Assembly (NCBI GenBank): GCA_030840415.1
Contig: JAVEEO010000053.1
Coordinates: forward strand, 1-9,938
Origin: Pseudonocardiales bacterium
GTDB taxonomy: Bacteria > Actinomycetota > Actinomycetes > Mycobacteriales > Jatrophihabitantaceae
Length of the DNA stretch: 9,938 nucleotides
Reading direction: 5' to 3'
Shown here in pieces: positions 1-8,413 of this stretch (position 1 is its first letter; every line of letters begins with the position of its first letter). The translations under genes and the position numbers were made by a program. Under the pieces are notes generated by a model that ran no database searches, was not told where the DNA came from, and saw only the letters and a program-made list of their open reading frames with translations.

Positions 1-1779
<1,779 letters not shown>

Positions 1780-1857
1780 CATTCCTTCTTCGGGTAATTG
1801 CGGGCTGAACGTGGGTGCCGCTTCAGCGGGGTGGCCGCCTGGCAGCGGTGGTGCGCG

Positions 1858-2328
1858 TTACCAGCGGTAGTGCGCGAAGGCCTTGTTCGACTCGGCCATC
1901 TTGTGGGTGTCCTCGCGGCGCTTGACGCTGGCGCCGAGGCCGTTGCTGGCATCGAGCAGCTCGTTCATCAGGCGCTCGGTCATGGTCTTCTCGCGACGGG
2001 CGCGGGAGTAGCCGACCAGCCAGCGCAGCGCCAGGGTGGTCTGGCGCGGGGTGCGCACCTCGACCGGAACCTGGTAGGTCGCGCCACCGACACGGCGGCT
2101 GCGCACCTCCAGCGTCGGCTTGACATTGTCCAGGGCCCGCTTGAGGGTGACCACCGGGTCGGTGCCGTTCTTCTCGCGGCAGCCTTCCAGCGCGCCGTAG
2201 ACGATGCTCTCGGCGGTGGAGCGCTTGCCGTCGGTGAGGATCTTGTTGACCAACTGGGTCACCAGACCGGACTGGTAGACCGGGTCGATGACCAGGGGCC
2301 GCTTGGGAGCCGGGCCTTTACGAGGCAT
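1858..2328 (-). CDS. rpsG: 30S ribosomal protein S7
   Basis: Primary 16S rRNA-binding protein that nucleates assembly of the 30S head and lies near the E site. The product has 156 residues, the normal bacterial length, starting [20 protein letters not shown] and ending in the conserved NKAFAHYRW. The basic N-terminal arm and the segment [15 protein letters not shown] (about residues 26-40) are typical. The start at 2328 is fixed by an AAGGAG ribosome-binding site 8 nt upstream, located inside the last codons of rpsL. The rpsL stop and the rpsG ATG overlap as TAATG, so translation is probably coupled. It is the middle gene of the str operon. An open frame continues far upstream of this start but is out of register with the S7 family and is not coding. 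Confidence 0.98.
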   Translation of the reverse strand: MPRKGPAPKRPLVIDPVYQSGLVTQLVNKILTDGKRSTAESIVYGALEGCREKNGTDPVVTLKRALDNVKPTLEVRSRRVGGATYQVPVEVRTPRQTTLALRWLVGYSRARREKTMTERLMNELLDASNGLGASVKRREDTHKMAESNKAFAHYRW

Positions 2329-2702
2329 TAGCTCTTCTCCTTCTTCGCGCCGTAACGGCTGCGGGACTGCTTGCGGCCGCGGACACCCTGGGTGTCCAGC
2401 GAACCACGGATGATCTTGTAACGGACGCCGGGGAGGTCCTTCACCCGGCCGCCACGCACCAGCACGATGGAGTGCTCCTGCAGGTTGTGCCCGACGCCGG
2501 GGATGTAGGCGGTGACCTCGATGCCGCTGGTCAGCCGGACGCGTGCGACCTTGCGCAGCGCGGAGTTCGGCTTCTTGGGCGTCGTGGTGTACACGCGCGT
2601 GCAGACACCGCGCCGCTGGGGGGAACCCTTCAGCGCCGGGGTCTTGGTCTTGCCGATCTTGTCCTGTCGGCCCTTGCGGACCAGTTGCTGGATCGTAGGC
2701 AT
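2328..2702 (-). CDS. rpsL: 30S ribosomal protein S12
   Basis: Decoding-centre protein of the small subunit, controlling accuracy and forming part of the streptomycin-binding pocket. The product has 124 residues, starting [17 protein letters not shown] and ending [11 protein letters not shown], the normal length for actinobacteria. The hallmark segments [17 protein letters not shown] (from residue 39) and [16 protein letters not shown] (from residue 81) are intact. Lys43 and Lys88, the two sites where substitutions classically give streptomycin resistance, are both lysine, so this is the wild-type sensitive-type allele. Asp89, the site of beta-methylthiolation in other bacteria, is also present. 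The start at 2702 is set by family alignment; the nearby ribosome-binding site is weak (GGGAG 12 nt upstream). It is the first gene of the str operon and overlaps rpsG by one base. Confidence 0.98.
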   Translation of the reverse strand: MPTIQQLVRKGRQDKIGKTKTPALKGSPQRRGVCTRVYTTTPKKPNSALRKVARVRLTSGIEVTAYIPGVGHNLQEHSIVLVRGGRVKDLPGVRYKIIRGSLDTQGVRGRKQSRSRYGAKKEKS

Positions 2703-2887
2703 GCGGCCTGCAATCTCCCATTCGTCTGCGGTATGTCGACCTAGATCGCCGGCGGGCTGGACTCTGTCCAACCGCACCAGGCTCACTGCCCGGCAACATC
2801 TCTGCTCTGCTGTTGTTCCCATCCGGTCCACGGGGTCGGGCGTGTCGCACCCTGTCCCATGGCTGTCCGCAGTCGATTCCGCAGACT

Positions 2888-2901
2888 GGGCCGAACGGCC
2901 C
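2888..2901 (-). other. Small GC hairpin in the rpsL leader
   Basis: A perfect inverted repeat GGGCCG-AA-CGGCCC lies inside the predicted rpsL leader and could form a five-base-pair stem with a four-base loop in the transcript. There is no U-tract, so it is not a canonical terminator. The rest of 2703-2984 holds no recognisable riboswitch, no gene and no second convincing promoter. Confidence 0.3.
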
Positions 2902-2984
2902 CGGCGCGTCAACGCCCGCCTGCAATCAGCGGCCGCCTGCGACGCACGCAGGTGAGTACCCAGAGGCTCCGGGCACAAAGGTAA

Positions 2985-3012
2985 ACAATACCGTTGCCCG
3001 CTCCGGGATCAA
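2985..3012 (-). promoter_or_regulatory. Probable str operon promoter (sigma-70 type)
   Basis: Reading the minus strand, TTGATC (3012-3007) and TATTGT (2990-2985) are separated by 16 nt; each matches the sigma-70 consensus at four of six positions. It is the best promoter-like pair I found upstream of rpsL and would start transcription near 2978, giving a leader of about 275 nt. No experimental support; the assignment is by eye. Confidence 0.4.
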
Positions 3013-3024
3013 AATTGACCCCGG
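3003..3024 (-). terminator. Stem-loop after the APH-like gene, overlapping the str promoter
   Basis: This 22-base inverted repeat (arms CCGGG and TCAA facing TTGA and CCCGG) forms a continuous ten-base-pair stem in minus-strand RNA because the single mismatch becomes a G-U pair. It begins 29 nt after the TAG of the APH-like gene. No U-run follows directly, so it would be an I-shaped, U-poor terminator of the kind proposed in actinobacteria. It overlaps the candidate -35 box of the str promoter (3007-3012), so it could alternatively be a protein-binding site. Confidence 0.4.
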
Positions 3025-3052
3025 AACCGCTGTCGGGACGCCGATCCGAGGG

Positions 3053-3979
3053 CTACCCTGCCGCCGCGACCAGGGCCCTGCCGTGCCGCAGCATCCAGTC
3101 CCGGGCGCGGTCGGTGCGCCGGGCCACCTCGCGCCAGTACTCCTCGAACCCTCGATGGCCGGCCCGGGCCGCATCGGTGACGATCCGGTAGGTCCAGTCG
3201 TGATTGGGCACCAGGGCGCGCACCACCGCGGCCCGGTCGGCCGCGGCGAGGCCGTAGGCGTCCAGGAACAGGGCCAGCCGGTGGAACCGGCGGTCGGCCA
3301 GGGCCGGCGGCACGTCCGGGTCGTCGGCCAGCGGGCACCAGCAGCGCAGCGCGGTGGCCAGGTCCCAGATCACCGAGCCGGGCCCGGCCAGGTCGAAGTC
3401 GATCAGGCCGACCGCCAGGCCGCCGTCGAAGATCACGTTGCCCGGGTGCAGGTCGTTGTGCGAGACCAGCGGGCCCCGGTAGGCCGCCGGCGGCAGCCGG
3501 CCCCACGGCAGGCCGGTCCCGTCGAAGGACCGCATCGTCGCGTGGAAGCGCCCGATCAGCTCGGCGACGCTGGTCAGAGTGCCCTCGCCCAGCGACCAGT
3601 CCGGCAACGGGGAGCGGGCGGCCCGGCCCGGGATCCAGGACAGCACCTCGGTCTCCCCCTCGACCGCCAGTACCCGAGGCGCGGCGGAGAAGCCGGCCCG
3701 GCGCAGATGCTCCAGCACCGCGTGGGTGGCCCGGCCCGACGGCGCCAGGGGCCGGCGGACGGTGTCGCCGCACCGACACACCCGGCCCCGGTTGGCGACC
3801 CCGCCACCGAGTGGCTCAGTCGGACCGCGGTGCTGCTGCTGCGGGCCGGGGTGGCGGCCGCTCGGCGGCTGGCCGCCCGACTGCCGGGCGCCGCTTGGCG
3901 GTTGAATGTCTGGCTGCCGGGGAGGCGCCGGGTATGGCCAGCACTGCCCGGGCGAGGCTGGCATGGGTGATGAGGCCAT
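3053..3979 (-). CDS. APH-family small-molecule kinase (phosphotransferase), start uncertain
   Basis: A protein of the aminoglycoside phosphotransferase/choline kinase fold, which transfers phosphate from ATP to a hydroxyl of a small molecule; the substrate cannot be told. The catalytic loop HNDLHPGN (H174, D176, N181) and the metal-binding IDFD (final Asp 196) are intact. The upstream segments GDTVRRP and VLSWIPG are typical of a large uncharacterised actinobacterial subgroup. Family similarity begins only around residue 57 (LGGGVANRG), near 3811, and no ATG, GTG, TTG or CTG lies in frame just before it. The first usable start is ATG 3979, preceded by GGAGGT with a 7-nt spacer; this makes a 308-residue protein with a Pro/Gln-rich 56-residue leader that overlaps the regulator by 164 nt. 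The GGAGGT also encodes conserved regulator residues and may be fortuitous. The kinase identity is firm, the start is not. Confidence 0.8.
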   Translation of the reverse strand: MASSPMPASPGQCWPYPAPPRQPDIQPPSGARQSGGQPPSGRHPGPQQQHRGPTEPLGGGVANRGRVCRCGDTVRRPLAPSGRATHAVLEHLRRAGFSAAPRVLAVEGETEVLSWIPGRAARSPLPDWSLGEGTLTSVAELIGRFHATMRSFDGTGLPWGRLPPAAYRGPLVSHNDLHPGNVIFDGGLAVGLIDFDLAGPGSVIWDLATALRCWCPLADDPDVPPALADRRFHRLALFLDAYGLAAADRAAVVRALVPNHDWTYRIVTDAARAGHRGFEEYWREVARRTDRARDWMLRHGRALVAAAG

Positions 3980-4877
3980 TGACCACACCTCCGTTCAGGG
4001 CCGACCAGACCGCGTGGCTCTTGGCCGTTCCGTAGGCGACCGCCAGCACGGTGGGCAACTGCGCCAGCAACGACCCCGGTGTGACGATCATCCTCTCGTC
4101 CAGCGGGGTCTGGCGAGGGTCGCCGTCCTCGCCCAGGAACACCCCGGACACCTCGGCCCGCACCCCGGCGGCACTGACGGCGTCCCGGTCGGGCTGGGCC
4201 AGTGAGTCGTAGATGCTGGACAAGCCCGGCAGCCACGACCCGATTCCCACCATGCCGATGGTGATCGAGCCCAACATCGCGGTGGCCGCGGCGACGTCCG
4301 GGTGCCGCCTGATCGCCTGCGCGGTGCCCGCGTCGTCGACGATCATCGGCGCGTAGAAGCCGTAGGACGGCCCGCCCCCGATCCGGGTGATCGCGCGCAC
4401 CACGTCCAGCAGGTCGCCGTCGCCGGGACGCGACAGCGCTCCGGTCATCTGCACGATCGGGCAGGGCGGAAAGCTGGTCAGACCGCGGGCCAGCCCGGAC
4501 AGCGACCGGGACCAGGCGATCCCCACCACGTCCGCCGCGGTGGCCAGGTCCGCGATCGCCTCGCCGGCCGCCTCACCGAGTCGATGCCGCAGCGAGCTGT
4601 CGCTGTCGTCGGGGAAGTTGTAGACGAAGGCGTGCCGCAGGCCGAAGGCGGAGGCCAGCTCGGCTGACAGGGCGGCGTCGAGGATGCCCGGCAGCCCGAT
4701 CTCGATGCGCACCAGGCCCAACGCCCGGGCGGTGTCGAGCAGTCTGGCCACCCGGAACCGGCTGATGTCGAGCAGGCCGGCGATCTCGACCTTGGAGCGG
4801 TCCTCCAGGAAGTACAGCCGCGCTGCCCGGGCTGCCAGCACCACCTCGGAGGGACCGGTCGGGGACGCCTTGGCCAT
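3816..4877 (-). CDS. SorC/DeoR-family sugar-binding transcriptional regulator
   Basis: A cytoplasmic DNA-binding regulator of the SorC family, which senses a sugar or polyol derivative (often phosphorylated) and controls a neighbouring catabolic operon. Residues about 10-60 form the helix-turn-helix (KVEIAGLLDISRFRVARLL, then LGLVRIEI); residues about 61-315 form the sugar-binding domain, with the family landmarks GSWLPGLSSIYDSL, AEVSGVFL and the C-terminal AYGTAKSHAVWSALNGGVVN. The start at 4877 follows a purine-rich AAGGAAGGAAG with a short spacer; an in-frame codon at 4970 lacks a ribosome-binding site. The family usually ends just after a segment matching LARAVLAIPG; here another 36 residues rich in Ala, Pro and Arg follow (318-353), reading out of frame through the 5' part of the APH-like gene. 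It is divergent from the polyol operon and is its likely regulator. Confidence 0.9.
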   Translation of the reverse strand: MAKASPTGPSEVVLAARAARLYFLEDRSKVEIAGLLDISRFRVARLLDTARALGLVRIEIGLPGILDAALSAELASAFGLRHAFVYNFPDDSDSSLRHRLGEAAGEAIADLATAADVVGIAWSRSLSGLARGLTSFPPCPIVQMTGALSRPGDGDLLDVVRAITRIGGGPSYGFYAPMIVDDAGTAQAIRRHPDVAAATAMLGSITIGMVGIGSWLPGLSSIYDSLAQPDRDAVSAAGVRAEVSGVFLGEDGDPRQTPLDERMIVTPGSLLAQLPTVLAVAYGTAKSHAVWSALNGGVVNGLITHASLARAVLAIPGASPAARHSTAKRRPAVGRPAAERPPPRPAAAAPRSD

Positions 4878-4941
4878 CGACTTCCTTCCTTCCTCGGGTG
4901 GACTTCCACGGATGCGACCGGCTCGAGCGGACCACGTCGGG

Positions 4942-4970
4942 ATCTTTCGGGCGGACCGCCACAGAACCAA
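4942..4970 (-). promoter_or_regulatory. Weak candidate promoter for the SorC regulator
   Basis: On the minus strand TTGGTT (4970-4965) and AAAGAT (4947-4942) are 17 nt apart, each matching consensus at three of six positions. An 8-bp palindrome GCTCGAGC (4921-4928) lies just downstream and shares the GAGC/GCTC words of the candidate operator on the other side. Both are suggestive only. Confidence 0.2.
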
Positions 4971-5087
4971 CCTTGACCTACCCCCGCGATGCGCTCGGCA
5001 CTCCGGCAGAACCTAGCGGGCCACCGCGAACCGCGTGACGATGAGAGAACCCGCCGAGCGTGTCCGGACTGTGACGGCGCCAGAGGG

Positions 5088-5116
5088 TTGACGAGGAGCG
5101 CTCCGAGGATCATCGT
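5088..5116 (+). promoter_or_regulatory. Candidate promoter of the polyol transport operon
   Basis: TTGACG (5088-5093) matches the -35 consensus at five of six positions and is followed after 17 nt by a poor -10, CATCGT (5111-5116). The spacer contains a perfect 10-bp palindrome GGAGCGCTCC (5095-5104). A weak -10 fits an activator-dependent or regulated promoter, but this is inference. Confidence 0.3.
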
Positions 5117-5126
5117 AAGTTACAAA

Positions 5127-5145
5127 TTGAGCGAGCGATGCTCAA
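5127..5145. promoter_or_regulatory. Candidate SorC operator
   Basis: A perfect inverted repeat TTGAGC-N7-GCTCAA is placed 24 nt before the first transport gene and just downstream of the candidate promoter, where a bound repressor would block transcription. The N7 contains a nested GAGC-GAT-GCTC repeat, so the exact symmetry axis is ambiguous. Position, symmetry and the adjacent divergent SorC gene support an operator; the binding protein is inferred. Confidence 0.45.
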
Positions 5146-5168
5146 ATGAGCCAGGCAGGTGACGCCGG

Positions 5169-6527
5169 ATGGCAGCACGACAGCGGCTTCGGGCAGGGGT
5201 GGGACTGGCTGCGCTCGCCGCGCTGACCGTGACGATGTGCGGCTGTGCCGGAGCCGGCGGTCTGGGCGGCGGCAAGGATTCGATCAACGTCCTGATGGTG
5301 AACAACCCCCAGATGATCGACATCCAGAAGCTGACCGCCGACAACTTCACCCGGCAGACCGGCATCAAGGTCAATTACACGGTGCTGCCCGAGAACGACG
5401 TCCGGGACAAGATCAGCCAGGAGCTGTCCAGCCAGGCCGGCATCTACGACATCTCCACCATCAGCAACTACGAGGTGCCCTTCTACGCCAAGGCCGGCTG
5501 GCTGGCGCCGCTGTCGAACTACGTCGCCCGCGACTCCGGCTTCGACCAGAACGACATCTTCCCCGGTATGACCAAGTCCCTGACCGCCTCCGACGGCAAG
5601 CTGTACGCCGAGCCGTTCTACGGCGAGTCCTCGTTCCTGATGTACCGCAAGGACGTCTTCGCCGCCAAGGGGCTCACCATGCCGGCCAGACCGACCTGGC
5701 CGCAGGTCGCTGCCCTCGCGGCCAAGGTAGACAACGCCCAGCCCGGCCTGCGCGGGATCTGCCTGCGCGGCGAAGTCGGCTGGGGCCAGATCTTCGCCCC
5801 CCTGACCACGGTCGTGAACACCTTCGGTGGCACGTGGTTCGACAAGAACTGGCAGCCCCAGGTCGACAGTCCCCCGTTCACCGAGGCCACCAGCTTCTAT
5901 GTCAACCTGGTGCGCCAGCACGGTGAGGCCGGCGCTCCGCAGGCCGGGTTCACCGAGTGCCTGAACAACATGGAGCAAGGCAAGGTCGCGATGTGGTACG
6001 ACGCCACCTCGGCCGCCGGATCACTGGAAGGCACCGGCTCGCCGGTCGCCGGCAAGATGGGCTACGTCGCCGCCCCAGTGGTCAAGACCAAGACCTCCGG
6101 CTGGCTCTACGCCTGGTCGTGGGCGATCGAGCATGCCAGCAAGAAGCAGGACGCCGCCTGGAAGTTCATCTCGTGGGCCTCGAGCAAGCAGTACGAGGAG
6201 CTCGTCGGAAGCAAGATCGGCTGGACGAGCGTGCCGGCCGGCAAGCGCCTGTCGACGTACGACAACCCCCAGTACGTCAAGGCCTCCGAGGCCTTCGCGG
6301 GTCCGACTCGGGCGGCCATCCTTGCAGCCGATCCGGAGAACCCCGGCGTTCAGCCGAGGCCGGTGCCCGGCATCCAGTTCATGGACTTCCCGGAGTTCAG
6401 CGCCCTTGCCACCACCGTGTCGCAGTACGTGAGCACCGCCATCGCGGGACAAATCAGCGTGCAAAAGGCACTTCAGGATGGCCAGAAGGTAGCAACGCGC
6501 GCTACCAAGACTTACCGGAGCAAGTGA
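5169..6527 (+). CDS. Polyol ABC transporter substrate-binding lipoprotein (SmoE/MtlE-like)
   Basis: Extracytoplasmic solute-binding protein (family 1) that delivers substrate to the two permeases encoded next. The 452-residue product begins with a basic n-region and hydrophobic stretch (about residues 8-23) and a lipobox-like MCGC, with Cys26 the likely lipidated residue after signal peptidase II cleavage. The mature part keeps blocks that I recognise from mannitol/sorbitol-binding proteins of the SmoE/MtlE type: ISTISNYEVPFYAKAGWLAPL, KLYAEPFYGESSFLMYRKD, GICLRGEVGWGQ, GGTWFDKNWQPQVDSP and MWYDATSAAGS. Hence a linear sugar alcohol is the most likely ligand, though the exact polyol (hexitol, pentitol or tetritol) cannot be read from sequence. 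The start at 5169 follows AGGTGA with a 6-nt spacer. Its TGA overlaps the next ATG by one base, so the two are co-translated. Confidence 0.93.
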   Translation: MAARQRLRAGVGLAALAALTVTMCGCAGAGGLGGGKDSINVLMVNNPQMIDIQKLTADNFTRQTGIKVNYTVLPENDVRDKISQELSSQAGIYDISTISNYEVPFYAKAGWLAPLSNYVARDSGFDQNDIFPGMTKSLTASDGKLYAEPFYGESSFLMYRKDVFAAKGLTMPARPTWPQVAALAAKVDNAQPGLRGICLRGEVGWGQIFAPLTTVVNTFGGTWFDKNWQPQVDSPPFTEATSFYVNLVRQHGEAGAPQAGFTECLNNMEQGKVAMWYDATSAAGSLEGTGSPVAGKMGYVAAPVVKTKTSGWLYAWSWAIEHASKKQDAAWKFISWASSKQYEELVGSKIGWTSVPAGKRLSTYDNPQYVKASEAFAGPTRAAILAADPENPGVQPRPVPGIQFMDFPEFSALATTVSQYVSTAIAGQISVQKALQDGQKVATRATKTYRSK

Positions 6528-7486
6528 TGACCGTCATCGACACACCTCCAACCACGGCCCCGACCGCGGACCTGCCGGCTCCGGCGGGCCTGCGAAAGAC
6601 CTCGGACTGGGCCCGCCGGGCGCCGCTGATGCCGGCCCTGATCTTCATGTTCATCATCACCCAGTTGCCGTTCGTCGCGACGCTGGTGATCTCGTTCGTG
6701 CGGTGGAACGCCCTGCGGCCCGATCTCGGCAAGCACTTCACCGGCCTGTCCAACTACCAGGCCGTGCTCAGCGACCCGGACTTCCGGTCCTCGATCATCT
6801 TCACCGTCATCCTCACCGTGACGGTGGTGGTGGTGAGCCTGTTCCTGGGACTGCTGCTGGCCCTGCTGCTGGACAAGCCCTTCCGGGGACGCGGCATCGT
6901 CCGGACGATGCTCATCGCGCCGTTCCTGATCGTGCCGATCGCCTCGGCGCTGCTGTGGAAGCACGCGCTGCTCAACCCGGTGTACGGCCTCTTCAACGGC
7001 ATCCTGACGGGGATCTGGAAGATTTTCGGATCCGACAACCCACCGCAGCCGGACTGGGTGACCGAGCATCCGCGGCTGTCGGTGGAGATGGCGCTGATCT
7101 GGCAGTGGACGCCGTTCATGATGCTGATCCTGCTGGCCGGCCTGCAGAGCCGCCCTGCCGACGCGATCGAGGCGGCCAACATGGACGGCGCGTCGTCCTG
7201 GCAGATGTTCCGGTTCCTCACCCTGCCGCACCTGCGGCAGTACCTCGAACTCGGAGGCCTCCTCGGCTCCATCTACGTCGTGCAGAACTTCGACGCCGTG
7301 TTCACCATCACCTCGGGCGGTCAGGGCACCGCCAACCTGCCGTACAGCATCTACAACATCTTCTTCACCGCCCACGATTACGGCCAGGCCTCGGCGGCCG
7401 GCGTCATCGTGGTGATCGGCTCGATCATCATCGCGACGTTCGCCCTGCGGGTGGTCTCGTCGCTGTTCCAGGAGGAGGGCCGATGA
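6527..7486 (+). CDS. Polyol ABC transporter permease, MalF/SmoF type
   Basis: Inner-membrane permease subunit of a carbohydrate uptake ABC transporter (CUT1 family), forming a heterodimeric channel with the next gene's product. The 319-residue protein has a Thr/Pro/Ala-rich cytoplasmic N-terminus and about six membrane segments (near residues 34-56, 88-115, 125-147, 185-207, 240-258 and 288-309). The EAA loop that contacts the ATPase is clear: EAANMDGASSWQMFRFLTLP (residues 215-234), with the conserved Gly221. The start at 6527 is preceded by GGAG with a 6-nt spacer and overlaps the binding-protein stop as TGATG. Its own stop overlaps the next start as ATGA. Similar in length and layout to SmoF/MtlF; the polyol assignment comes from the binding protein. 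Confidence 0.94.
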   Translation: MTVIDTPPTTAPTADLPAPAGLRKTSDWARRAPLMPALIFMFIITQLPFVATLVISFVRWNALRPDLGKHFTGLSNYQAVLSDPDFRSSIIFTVILTVTVVVVSLFLGLLLALLLDKPFRGRGIVRTMLIAPFLIVPIASALLWKHALLNPVYGLFNGILTGIWKIFGSDNPPQPDWVTEHPRLSVEMALIWQWTPFMMLILLAGLQSRPADAIEAANMDGASSWQMFRFLTLPHLRQYLELGGLLGSIYVVQNFDAVFTITSGGQGTANLPYSIYNIFFTAHDYGQASAAGVIVVIGSIIIATFALRVVSSLFQEEGR

Positions 7487-8370
7487 GCACTCAGGCAGTT
7501 CCAGCGGCGCCGGCCCAGCCGAGCGCTTCCGCGGCCAGCCCCGGTCATAACGCCCCGGCGCGCAAGCGCAGTGTCTGGGGCCTTGTCGCCTGGGTGGTGG
7601 GACTGCTGTTCGTCTTTCCGGCCCTGTGGATGGTGTTCCTGTCGTTTCACTCCGAGTCCGACGCGGCCAGCAATCCCCCGAAGTTCACCGCACCACTGAC
7701 CCTGGCCGGGTACCGGGACTTCTTCAACAGTGGCCAGAGCCCATGGCCGTCGCTGGCCAACTCCGCGACCGCGAGCGTCTGCTCGACGGTGCTGGTGCTG
7801 CTGCTGGCCATTCCGGCGGCCTACGCGCTCTCGATCCGTCCGGTGAAGAAGTGGACGGACGTGATGTTCTTCTTCCTGTCCACCAAGATGCTGCCGGCGG
7901 TGGCCGGCCTGCTGCCGATCTACCTGATCGCCAAGAACGCCCACCTCTTGGACAACGTCTGGCTGCTGGTGGTCATCTACGCCAGCATGAACCTGCCCAT
8001 CGCGGTCTGGATGATGCGCTCGTTCCTGGCCGAGGTCCCGGTCGAGATGCTGGAGGCGGCCGCCATCGACGGCGCCCGGCTGCCCACCATCATGACCAGG
8101 ATCATCGCGCCGGTGGCGATGCCGGGAATCGCCGCGACCTCGCTCATCTGCTTCATCTTCAGCTGGAACGAGCTGCTGTTCGCCAAGGTGCTCACCGCGG
8201 TGGTGGCCCAGACCTCGCCGGTGTTCCTGACCGGTTTCATCACCAGCCAGGGGCTGTTCCTGGCCAAGGTGTGCGCGGCGGCGACGATCATCTCGCTGCC
8301 GGTGCTGGTGGCCGGCTTCGCCGCCCAGGACAAGCTGGTCCAGGGTTTGTCACTGGGCGCGGTCAAGTGA
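7483..8370 (+). CDS. Polyol ABC transporter permease, MalG/SmoG type
   Basis: Second inner-membrane permease of the same transporter. The 295-residue product has an Ala/Pro/Ser-rich cytoplasmic N-terminus of about 30 residues, then six predicted membrane segments (near 31-55, 91-116, 127-150, 160-180, 212-236 and 262-285). The EAA motif reads EAAAIDGARLPTIMTRIIAP (residues 191-210), and the C-terminus LVQGLSLGAVK is typical of MalG-type subunits, whose tail inserts into the ATPase dimer. The start at 7483 is 3-4 nt after the long purine tract AGGAGGAGGG and overlaps the previous stop by four bases. No ATPase gene follows, so the transporter must borrow one encoded elsewhere. Confidence 0.94.
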   Translation: MSTQAVPAAPAQPSASAASPGHNAPARKRSVWGLVAWVVGLLFVFPALWMVFLSFHSESDAASNPPKFTAPLTLAGYRDFFNSGQSPWPSLANSATASVCSTVLVLLLAIPAAYALSIRPVKKWTDVMFFFLSTKMLPAVAGLLPIYLIAKNAHLLDNVWLLVVIYASMNLPIAVWMMRSFLAEVPVEMLEAAAIDGARLPTIMTRIIAPVAMPGIAATSLICFIFSWNELLFAKVLTAVVAQTSPVFLTGFITSQGLFLAKVCAAATIISLPVLVAGFAAQDKLVQGLSLGAVK

Positions 8371-8413
8371 TCAGATCCTCGGTACCGTACCCGACCCGCA
8401 GGAGGCTCCCTCG

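Noticed and set aside
2783..2860. Possible 25-codon leader peptide upstream of rpsL
   Set aside because: It starts with ATG at 2860 but has no convincing ribosome-binding site and no regulatory codon run.
2328..2978. N-terminally extended S12 starting near 2978 or 2820
   Set aside because: The frame is open upstream, but S12 proteins align from MPTIQQ at 2702, and the upstream start codons lack good ribosome-binding sites.
2813..3970. Plus-strand open frame of 385 codons across the rpsL leader and the kinase gene
   Set aside because: The translation is Gly/Pro/Arg/Gln-rich low complexity and lies antisense to a kinase with intact catalytic motifs; it also crosses the str promoter region.
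3053..3979. Calling the APH-like gene a streptomycin or other aminoglycoside resistance gene
   Set aside because: Only the general kinase fold is visible; this subgroup is widespread and uncharacterised, and closeness to rpsL is not evidence of function.
3816..4970. Longer regulator starting at 4970
   Set aside because: The extra 31 residues do not resemble SorC N-termini, while the ATG at 4877 has a strong purine-rich ribosome-binding site directly upstream.
5142..5978. Minus-strand open frame of 278 codons opposite the binding protein
   Set aside because: Antisense shadow of a conserved lipoprotein gene; no domain or ribosome-binding site supports it.
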